A stretch of 64,000 nucleotides of DNA from Elusimicrobia bacterium RIFOXYA12_FULL_51_18. GTDB taxonomy: Bacteria > Elusimicrobiota > Elusimicrobia > Elusimicrobiales > UBA9959. The notes under the pieces are model-generated. The model did not search any database. It had not been told where the DNA came from and saw only the letters and a program-made list of their open reading frames with translations. Positions 57,907-64,000 of the stretch are shown here, piece after piece (position 1 is the stretch's first letter; every line of letters starts with the position of its first letter). The position numbers were made by a program, and so were the translations under genes. The stretch covers positions 1 to 64,000 of the forward strand of contig MGVA01000068.1 of the NCBI GenBank assembly GCA_001800245.1. The letters run 5' to 3'.

Positions 57907-59358
57907 ATGAACAATCAGAAGCTGGTGAAAAAAGAGATATTCGCGAATACCTCTTTTGAAGAAACAAGGATAGCGATCTTGGAGGACGGCCGTCTGGCCG
58001 AACTTTTCTGGGAACGCAGAAGCAACACTAATATTGTGGGGAATATTTACAAGGCCGTGGTGGAAAATGTTCTGCCTGGCATTTCCAGCGCGTTCATGAA
58101 CATCGGCCTGGATAAGAACGCCTATATCTATATTTCCGATGTGCTGGGCGGACAGCGGGACCCGATAGAAAGGCTGCTGAAAAAGGACCAGGAGGTAATG
58201 GTGCAGGTGACCAAGGACGCCATAGGCACCAAGGGCATGAAAGTGACCATGGATGTCTCGCTCCCCGGCAGGTACCTGGTGCTGACGCCCTTCCAGGAGT
58301 TCGTGGGCGTGTCCAAAAATATAGAGACTCCCGAGGAAAGAAAACGTCTTTCCGAGATCCTCAGGAAGATCACGGTCGCCAACGAACTTGGCAAGAAAGG
58401 CTGTATCGTGCGCACCGAAGCGGAAGGGGCCAGCGAAGAAGAGCTGGAACGCGAACTTAAATTCCTGATGCGGCTTTGGGATTCCATTCAGAAGCGTTTT
58501 GAGACCGTCCGCCCTCCCTTCCTGCTTCACAAGGATATGGATATGGCCTTGCAGGTGGCCCGCGACATCCTCTCGGACGACGTGGCCATTTATATGCTGG
58601 ACAACAAGGAAGACCACGCGGCCACGCAGGAATTCGTCGCCAAGATCTCTCCGGACCTTAAAGAACGGGTGAAATATTACGACGGTAAGACTCCCATTTT
58701 CAAGGCTTTCAATATCGAGAAAGGCATCGAGGAACTGCGCAAAATAAAGGTGGAGCTTCCCAACGGCGGCAGCATCATCATCCAGGAAGCCGAGTCGCTG
58801 TGCGCCATAGACGTCAACACCGGACGTTTTACCGGCAACCGTTCCCAGGAGGAAACGGTGACCATGACCAATATCGAGGCCGCCCAGGAAGTGGCCCGTC
58901 AGCTGCGTCTGCGCAATATAGGCGGGATCATAGTGATAGATTTTATCGACATGAAAAAGGCGTCCAACCGCCACAAAGTGGTGGACATGATGGAGCTGGC
59001 CGTGCGGCGGGACCGCGCAAAAATACGCATTCTTCCCATAACGCGCCTGGGCCTGGTCGAGATGACCAGGGAGCGCAAGCGCGAAAGCACTTTCAGCCTT
59101 CTTACGGAGGAGTGCCCCGAATGCCACGGTTCCGGCCGGGTGCTTTCAAGCGAAAGCATCAGGATAAAGATCCAGCGGGACATACAGAATCTTACGCTCG
59201 GCCGTCCGGGCGGAAACCTGCGGGTGGTAGTGCATCCGATGCTTATGGAAATTCTGAAGAAGAAACAGTCTCTTATAGAGGAGAATGTGCACCGCAGCGT
59301 CAGAGTGTTCTCGGACCCCTTGCTAACCTGGGAAGACTATAGGATAATATTGGAATAA
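57907..59358 (+). CDS. rng: Ribonuclease G (Rne/Rng family)
   Basis: A 483-residue endoribonuclease: S1 domain with NIVGNIYKAVVENVLPGISS, AFMNIGLDKNAYIYISDV; catalytic core with AESLCAIDVNTGRFTG and IIVIDFIDMKKASN (the two metal-binding aspartates); zinc link CPECHGSGRV. It matures rRNA and turns over mRNA. The length fits RNase G, without the RNase E scaffold. Linkage to the mre genes is conserved in many phyla. AAGGAG at 57890. Confidence 0.97.
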   Translation: MNNQKLVKKEIFANTSFEETRIAILEDGRLAELFWERRSNTNIVGNIYKAVVENVLPGISSAFMNIGLDKNAYIYISDVLGGQRDPIERLLKKDQEVMVQVTKDAIGTKGMKVTMDVSLPGRYLVLTPFQEFVGVSKNIETPEERKRLSEILRKITVANELGKKGCIVRTEAEGASEEELERELKFLMRLWDSIQKRFETVRPPFLLHKDMDMALQVARDILSDDVAIYMLDNKEDHAATQEFVAKISPDLKERVKYYDGKTPIFKAFNIEKGIEELRKIKVELPNGGSIIIQEAESLCAIDVNTGRFTGNRSQEETVTMTNIEAAQEVARQLRLRNIGGIIVIDFIDMKKASNRHKVVDMMELAVRRDRAKIRILPITRLGLVEMTRERKRESTFSLLTEECPECHGSGRVLSSESIRIKIQRDIQNLTLGRPGGNLRVVVHPMLMEILKKKQSLIEENVHRSVRVFSDPLLTWEDYRIILE

Positions 59359-59418
59359 ACCGGACCGGCAAAAATACAAATTGCGGGTTGTAAAATGTAA
59401 AATAGAAGAGGGATATTT

Positions 59419-61026
59419 ATGATCAAAATGCTTTTACGGCGAACGTTGGGCCTGGCGCTCCTGGCCGGTTTTGCCGCGGCGGCCCAGGCCAAAGTAGATG
59501 AAGTCTCCTATCTGAAAAACGGCGCCTACGTGGGCAAGATAGGCACCTATATTCTGAATGACGCACTGTACCTGGACGCCACCAGGTCGGCCAAGCTTAT
59601 AGGCGGCAAGATCTACTGGTACCCGGTCAGCGGCAAGCTGATGCTACAGAACAGGGGCAATAAGATCATGTTCTTTATGAAATCCGACGAGGTGACGCTC
59701 AACGACACCAAGGTCTCCCTTTCCAACCCGCTGATAGTCAGGGGGGGGCGCGCTTTCCTGGCTATGGATTTTTTTACCTCCAAGCATTTCGCCCGGGCTT
59801 TCGGTTTTAAGCTGGATTATGACCCCTCCGCCGGCGTCCTGGCCGCCCGGCAGAAAATAAACATCAGTTCCATAAATTATTTTTCCTACAAGGATAAAAC
59901 CAGGCTGGTCGTTTACCTGGAGGAGCCGCTTGATTATCAGACTTCCCAGAAAGAAAATAATGTTTTTTCCATTACCATGCCTAACGGCGTGGTGGAGTCC
60001 GAGGAAAAACTGAACATCGCCGACGGCGTGATCACCAGCGTGGATGTATTCCAGGAAAACAAGATGGTCCGCATAATTTTCACTCCGGGAGACAACTTCG
60101 GTAAAGTCGCCTCTTTCAGGCTGTCCGGTCCGGACCGCCTGGTTTTTGACGTGGAAAAGAGCGTCAGACCCATCGCCCAGAGCATCAACGGCTTGCCCGT
60201 GTCCGTTCCCGATGATGGTGTTACGGTAATCTCTCCCGGCGTTTCCGGAACGGACCCCGCGGAGGCGGAAGTTTCCTCCGGCGCGGCGCGGTACGTTTCA
60301 GACACGGGCGTAAATATCCCGGATAAGTTCGTCCTGGATAAAGGCGGCCGCAAGCGTATCGTTATAGACGCCGGCCACGGCGGCAAAGATCCGGGCGGCC
60401 ATAGGGCCTTCGGCCTGAAGGAAAAAGAGATAAATCTGCTGGTGGCCGGGGAACTTTCCGATATGCTTAAGGATGAAGATATCTTCGACGTGCTGATGAC
60501 GCGCACTTCCGACGTCTTTATCCCGCTGGACCAGCGTTCCAGGATCGCCAACGATTACAAGGCCGACATTTTCATCTCCATCCACGCCAACGCTTCCCGC
60601 GACCGGCGGGAAAAGGGCTTTGAGGTCTATTTTATGTCGGAGAACGCATCCGACCCATGGGCCGCGGAGGTGGCGGACTACGAAAACTCCGTGCTGGGCC
60701 TTGAGGAAGGCCAGGAAGCTTCCGATGCTTCGGCTATGCTGCTGCACTCGCTGGCCAGGAACGAATATCTTAACGAAGGCAGCCAGCTGGCCGGCCTCAT
60801 CTCAAAAGAACTGGAAAGGAGCACGCCGTTCGTCAATCGCGGCGTAAAACAGGCCGCGTTCTACGTCCTGCGCGGCACATACACTCCCGGCGTGTTGGTT
60901 GAGCTGGGGTTTATGACCAACGCCAAGGACCAGAAAGATATGAACGAAAAAAAGGGCCGCGCAAAAATTGCGAATGCCATCTATAAAGGCGTTATGAAAT
61001 ACGCTCAAATGAAGAAGTGGAAATAA
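59419..61026 (+). CDS. Exported N-acetylmuramoyl-L-alanine amidase (AmiC/CwlM type)
   Basis: A 535-residue protein. Signal peptide residues 1-24 (ending AAAQA). Residues 30-140 resemble a copper-amine-oxidase-like/stalk fold, then an AMIN-like beta domain (ISSINYFSYKDKTRLVVYLE, VDVFQENKMVRIIFTPGDN). The zinc amidase domain occupies residues 310-535: IVIDAGHGGKDPGG (His ligand), LKEKEINL (Glu), DIFISIHANAS (His), PGVLVELGFMTNAKDQ (catalytic Glu). It cleaves the stem peptide from peptidoglycan, typically at division. AGAGGGATA upstream. Confidence 0.92.
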   Translation: MIKMLLRRTLGLALLAGFAAAAQAKVDEVSYLKNGAYVGKIGTYILNDALYLDATRSAKLIGGKIYWYPVSGKLMLQNRGNKIMFFMKSDEVTLNDTKVSLSNPLIVRGGRAFLAMDFFTSKHFARAFGFKLDYDPSAGVLAARQKINISSINYFSYKDKTRLVVYLEEPLDYQTSQKENNVFSITMPNGVVESEEKLNIADGVITSVDVFQENKMVRIIFTPGDNFGKVASFRLSGPDRLVFDVEKSVRPIAQSINGLPVSVPDDGVTVISPGVSGTDPAEAEVSSGAARYVSDTGVNIPDKFVLDKGGRKRIVIDAGHGGKDPGGHRAFGLKEKEINLLVAGELSDMLKDEDIFDVLMTRTSDVFIPLDQRSRIANDYKADIFISIHANASRDRREKGFEVYFMSENASDPWAAEVADYENSVLGLEEGQEASDASAMLLHSLARNEYLNEGSQLAGLISKELERSTPFVNRGVKQAAFYVLRGTYTPGVLVELGFMTNAKDQKDMNEKKGRAKIANAIYKGVMKYAQMKKWK

Positions 61027-61032
61027 GGGTTC

Positions 61033-61152
61033 GGGTCAGGCATGGGATTGCCCTTACGCCGCGTAGGAAACCCTCCCGTGGTTTCCCCCCAATCTGTAAG
61101 ATTGGGGCCCCCCATCCGCTATGCGGCTCCAGAGCAATCCCATGCCTGACCC
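61033..61152. repeat. Cloverleaf inverted-repeat element between amidase and murI
   Basis: A perfect 19-bp closing stem (61033-61051 with 61134-61152, starting GGGTCAGGCATGGG) encloses three hairpins: GGAAACC / GGTTTCC (61066-61072, 61080-61086), CCCCAATCT / AGATTGGGG (61087-61095, 61099-61107) and CCGC / GCGG (61116-61126). The arm CAGGCATGGG is shared with the repeat at 2123-2203. It could be a transposed palindromic element or serve as terminator of the amidase transcript; no T-run follows. Confidence 0.82.
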
Positions 61153-61203
61153 TCCAGTGATGTTGTTTTAAGGTCGCGGCCAGTCTTAGTTAAATCAGAG
61201 TTT

Positions 61204-62001
61204 ATGTTCAAAAAGAATGATCCTATAGGCATCTTTGACTCCGGCCTGGGCGGGCTTACGGTCTTCAGGGCGGTGCGGCGTCTGATGCCTTCGGAAAACC
61301 TTATATATTTCGGCGACACGGCGCGCGTGCCTTACGGCGCCAAGTCAAAAGAGGCCGTCGTCTCCTTCTCTAAAGAGATCGCGGCCCTGCTTTCCGACCG
61401 CGGGGTAAAACTTCTTATCGTGGCCTGTAATACGGCCTCCTCTCTGGCGCTGGAGGAGGTGCGTAAAATCTCCAATGCCCCGGTCATAGGCGTTATAGAG
61501 CCCGGCGCCCGCGCGGCCTGCGCGGCTACCGTTAATAACCGCGTACTGGTGACCGGCACAACCGCTACCGTGTCTAGCGGCGCCTACAGCCGCGCCCTTA
61601 AAAAACTGAATCCGGGCCTTGTCGTTCATGAAAAAGAGTGCCCGCTGTTCGTGCCGCTGGTGGAGGAGGGGTGGTGCGCCAAAAAAGTGACGGAACTGGT
61701 CGCCGCCGAATACCTGGCGCCATTTAAAAAAAAGGGCTTCGATACGGTTATTCTGGGCTGTACCCATTATCCGCTGCTTAAGAAAGTTATCAGGCGGGTC
61801 ATGGGTACGGTAAAAATAGTGGATTCCGCGGAGGTAACGGCCGAAGAGGCCAGGGCCAATCTGGTTTCCAGGAACCTGCTGAATCCCGGGGGCCTCGGCC
61901 GGGCAAGTTTTATAGCCAGCGATGCCCCGGAAAAATTCGGGATCCTGGCCCGGCGGCTTTTGGGTATCCGAACCGGCCGCGTGGAAGTAAAACGATTTTG
62001 A
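61204..62001 (+). CDS. murI: Glutamate racemase
   Basis: A 265-residue racemase. The two catalytic cysteines are in place: C75 in VACNTASSLA and C186 in LGCTHYPLL. GIFDSGLGGLTV and YFGDTARVPYG are the family start motifs. It makes D-glutamate for peptidoglycan. The downstream context (amidase, elongasome) is all wall biogenesis. The start has no clear ribosome-binding site (CAGAGTTT). Confidence 0.97.
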   Translation: MFKKNDPIGIFDSGLGGLTVFRAVRRLMPSENLIYFGDTARVPYGAKSKEAVVSFSKEIAALLSDRGVKLLIVACNTASSLALEEVRKISNAPVIGVIEPGARAACAATVNNRVLVTGTTATVSSGAYSRALKKLNPGLVVHEKECPLFVPLVEEGWCAKKVTELVAAEYLAPFKKKGFDTVILGCTHYPLLKKVIRRVMGTVKIVDSAEVTAEEARANLVSRNLLNPGGLGRASFIASDAPEKFGILARRLLGIRTGRVEVKRF

Positions 62002-62129
62002 TCCGCCCGCCGGTCCGGCCGGAGGATCGTCACAGGTTCCAGGCCGCGGGTATATGAAACGCGGCTTGCCTGTCTGTCGGGAGAACTTGTTCTATACGGC
62101 AGGGGAATTTTTTTAACAGGGGAGGAATT

Positions 62130-62627
62130 ATGAAAAATATTTATGGCCTTGTTTTTATCCTGGTTCTGGCCGTTTTCCGGCCCGCTATTTCCAATGCGGC
62201 GTCCGAGCCGGCCGGCGCCCAGAAGATATTGATATCTACGGGTACGGCAAGCGCGGCGCCGGCCGCGCAGAAACAGGCGCCGAAACAGAAAGCCGTTCCT
62301 CCGGCCGCCCGGAAAAATATTCAAAAGGCCGCGCCGGCAGAGGAAGAAGGAGAAGGCGCCGTTATGATAGATTCCCGGAGCGACGATGACCGTTCGGGCC
62401 GCTTCGACGATAACGAGGCCAAAGCGGATGCCGAAACCGAGGAGGTGAATGTTCCCGGCGGTATGCCGTCTTCATACGGCCAGCTTAAAGGCGCTTTTAA
62501 CGACGGGGGAAGAAGCCTGCTGGTCTTTGAAAACGAGGACGGTCTGATGGCCTTGGTGCAGATTTTCTTAGGCAAAAGCGAGGTCACCTGGAAGCTGGTT
62601 TCAAAAATTCCACGGAGCGCGGATTAA
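62130..62627 (+). CDS. Exported low-complexity protein of unknown function
   Basis: A 165-residue protein with a signal peptide (residues 1-23, ending ISNAA). Residues 25-75 are rich in Ala, Pro, Lys and Gln; residues 75-110 are acidic (EEEGEGAVMIDSRSDDDRSG). A short folded end (YGQLKGAFNDGGRSLLVFEN, ALVQIFLGKSEVTWKLVSKI) may be the functional part. GGGGAGG at 62121 is a good ribosome-binding site. Confidence 0.72.
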   Translation: MKNIYGLVFILVLAVFRPAISNAASEPAGAQKILISTGTASAAPAAQKQAPKQKAVPPAARKNIQKAAPAEEEGEGAVMIDSRSDDDRSGRFDDNEAKADAETEEVNVPGGMPSSYGQLKGAFNDGGRSLLVFENEDGLMALVQIFLGKSEVTWKLVSKIPRSAD

Positions 62628-62727
62628 TAGTCAGCGGCGCAAAGGAGCGGGTAAAAAACGGCCAAAAGATCCCATCACGATGTTTCAGCGGACGGTTAAA
62701 TTGATAGAATGGTTTTAGAGGTATTTT

Positions 62728-62916
62728 ATGAAAAGAAAAGAACTTGTGCGTTATCTTATGCAGAACGGCTGTGTGCTTTCAAGGGAGGGCGGCAAATATT
62801 CCGTTTTTACCAACCCCGCAACCAATAAAGAGATCCCCGTCACCAGGCATACCGAGATCGCGGATTTTACCGTCAGAAAAATATGCAAAGAACTGGGGTT
62901 AGAACCTCCCAGATGA
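62728..62916 (+). CDS. HicA-like protein without the catalytic histidine, no HicB partner
   Basis: A 62-residue protein with the HicA double-stranded-RNA-binding-like fold: KELVRYLMQNGCVLSREGGK, VFTNPATNKEIPVTRHTEIA, VRKICKELGLEPPR. In HicA toxins the catalytic His sits in a G-x-H or N-H motif after the first strand turn (for example GGNHTIY); here the same place reads GGKYSVF, with Tyr or Lys instead. There is no hicB-like gene beside it. The gene overlaps the next lipoprotein gene (ATGA). It may be an inactive or re-used HicA, or a stand-alone RNA-binding protein. Confidence 0.8.
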   Translation: MKRKELVRYLMQNGCVLSREGGKYSVFTNPATNKEIPVTRHTEIADFTVRKICKELGLEPPR

Positions 62917-63299
62917 GGCAAGGTTTTTTTTTAGTATTCCTGTTGTTTGCGGCGGCCTGCGCCTCTTCCAGATCCGATGTCATCCAGGTTGGGCCCTGGT
63001 TTCCCGCTAAATCTGCCTCTGAGGTTCAGGTCTTTTCTTCCAGGGAACAGATTCTAAAGCCTTGGGGCGCCATAGCTATAATCCACAGCGATAAATTCCA
63101 CACCGGAGATGAAGCCGCCGGCAGCCGCCTGAAAAAATCGGCCAGGAAGCTGGCCGCCGGGATGGGCGCCGACGGCGTTATTATCGGCGAAGAGACGATA
63201 ATGGCCGAACCCGGACTGGGCGTTTACCGGGAATCGGAAACCTATATCAGCGCCCTCGCTTTTAAATATGCCGCAGACATCTCAACCGCCTCAAAATAG
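62913..63299 (+). CDS. Lipoprotein of unknown function
   Basis: A 128-residue protein with signal peptide and lipobox LLFAAAC (lipidated Cys at about residue 14). The rest is an alpha/beta domain (VQVFSSREQILKPWGAIAII, SRLKKSARKLAAGMGADGVI, YISALAFKYA) that resembles small YbjP/YajI-like or heavy-metal-binding-like lipoprotein domains (GADGVI motif), not assignable. Its ATG overlaps the stop of the HicA-like gene, an odd pairing that suggests cotranslation. Confidence 0.75.
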   Translation: MRQGFFLVFLLFAAACASSRSDVIQVGPWFPAKSASEVQVFSSREQILKPWGAIAIIHSDKFHTGDEAAGSRLKKSARKLAAGMGADGVIIGEETIMAEPGLGVYRESETYISALAFKYAADISTASK

Positions 63300-63984
63300 C
63301 TTTCGGGTGAGTGTCGCCTGCGAACCGCTGGAAGCCCGCGTCTGGCGGGGCAGGGGTATAGTCATAGACCTGTTCAGGTTCTCGAACACCGTTTGCGCGC
63401 TTTTAAAAAGCGGCCGCAGGGACGTGCGGGTGTATGCCGGCCCCGCCCATGCCGCGGCCGTGAAAGCCCTTGAAAACGGTTCGGATCTTTTTTCGGAGAT
63501 AAATTTCCCGCCTGAAGTAGAGAAATATGACAATTCCCCTTACCTCGCGCTCCACGCTTGCGACGCCTCCCGGCCGGCGCTTATCGTAACCAACTCGGGG
63601 TCTCCGGCGGTCATGTCTTTGGTCAGGGCGGAAGAGATACTTGTGGGATGTTTCGCTAACATGCCCTTCGTGGCGCGGTACTGCCGTAAAAACCCCATGG
63701 ATACCCTCATAGTTCCGGCCTGCCTGTCCTATGACCGCGGGCATGTGGAGGATTTTATCTGCGCCCGGGCCCTTGCCGACGCTATCGAAGGCCGGGATTC
63801 CTTCCTGGCGGCGGTAGAAGAGATACAGAAGAGCGGCAGGGTGCTGGACTTTATGGCCGGCAGGCTTGAAACCGGCAAGAAGGACGTAGAGCTTATCCTG
63901 AAGAACGGAACCATGGATGTGGTGCCCAAAGTAAGATTATCGGGCGTGCATGGAATAGTGGAGAACGCGGTATGCAAGGATTAG
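63268..63984 (+). CDS. ComB-family protein (2-phosphosulfolactate phosphatase-like)
   Basis: A 238-residue protein matching the ComB fold: GIVIDLFRFSNTVCALLKSG (family VIDVLRATTT), ALIVTNSGSPAV (TTNGT-like), ILVGCFANM, then CLSYDRGHVEDFICARALAD, with the conserved acidic residues that hold magnesium. In methanogens ComB acts in coenzyme M synthesis; many bacterial homologues have unknown substrates. The start is uncertain: ATG 63268 overlaps the lipoprotein gene by 32 bases, and GTG 63307 would avoid this. Confidence 0.8.
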   Translation: MPQTSQPPQNSFRVSVACEPLEARVWRGRGIVIDLFRFSNTVCALLKSGRRDVRVYAGPAHAAAVKALENGSDLFSEINFPPEVEKYDNSPYLALHACDASRPALIVTNSGSPAVMSLVRAEEILVGCFANMPFVARYCRKNPMDTLIVPACLSYDRGHVEDFICARALADAIEGRDSFLAAVEEIQKSGRVLDFMAGRLETGKKDVELILKNGTMDVVPKVRLSGVHGIVENAVCKD

Positions 63985-64000
63985 ACAGGTTCACGTATGA
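63972..64000 (+). CDS. Start of a further gene, cut by the window end
   Basis: An ATG at 63972 overlaps the last codons of the ComB-family gene and is open to the end (MQGLDRFTY). The overlap and spacing suit a coupled downstream gene, but nine residues do not allow a name. CGGG upstream is a weak ribosome-binding site. Confidence 0.4.

Overview
The window reads as one contig of a Gram-negative-type bacterium. Evidence: many lipobox signal peptides, a full rod-shape cassette (mreBCD, mrdA, rodA) and muropeptide genes. Gene content (tuf followed directly by rpsJ, ORF6N proteins, secreted ADP-ribosyltransferase and DUF1566-type surface proteins, an mre-rng-amidase-murI string) would suit an Elusimicrobiota-like lineage, but that placement is inference and no rRNA or tRNA is present to test it.

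Layout. (1) 1-1175: the end of tuf and all of rpsJ, closed by a near-ideal intrinsic terminator. (2) 1.2-34.7 kb: about 33 kb of accessory DNA sitting where the rest of the S10 operon would normally continue. It holds an ORF6N gene between two copies of a long palindromic repeat; an AT-rich defence cassette (OLD-family ATPase/TOPRIM nuclease, nucleoside-deoxyribosyltransferase-like effector, retron msr-msd RNA, retron reverse transcriptase); many short secreted, lipoprotein and membrane proteins; a beta-helix/DUF1566 surface protein; a RelE/HigB-HigA toxin-antitoxin pair with its operator; a secreted serine protease; a secreted ADP-ribosyltransferase; several GNAT acetyltransferases; a DTW-domain tRNA modification protein; RsmH; an RluA-type pseudouridine synthase; a PilZ protein; one complete IS21-family element with a 5-bp target duplication; two decayed IS3 transposase ends; and more than 20 copies of a short GGTACC-centred palindrome that is absent from the housekeeping half. 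(3) 34.7-51.3 kb: a canonical promoter and a 0.38-kb leader start rplC, followed by the S10-spc-alpha gene order through rplQ (rplC D W B, rpsS, rplV, rpsC, rplP, rpmC, rpsQ, rplN X E, rpsN H, rplF R, rpsE, rplO, secY, adk, map, infA, rpmJ, rpsM K D, rpoA, rplQ). rpmD is not found. Several intercistronic spacers contain unrelated inverted repeats. (4) 51.3-64 kb: the elongasome genes, a radical-SAM-linked DUF2344 protein, RNase G, an exported N-acetylmuramoyl-L-alanine amidase, glutamate racemase, an orphan HicA-like protein, a small lipoprotein and a ComB-family phosphatase.

The most notable system is at 2482-6632. A 19-bp perfect inverted repeat (5459-5477 / 5597-5615) frames a 157-nt structured region between the effector and reverse transcriptase genes. 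It has the expected retron layout (a1, branching G, msr hairpins, an 18-bp msd hairpin, a2). It lies downstream of an OLD nuclease gene as well as a type II-A-like effector, so two putative effector modules share one neighbourhood.
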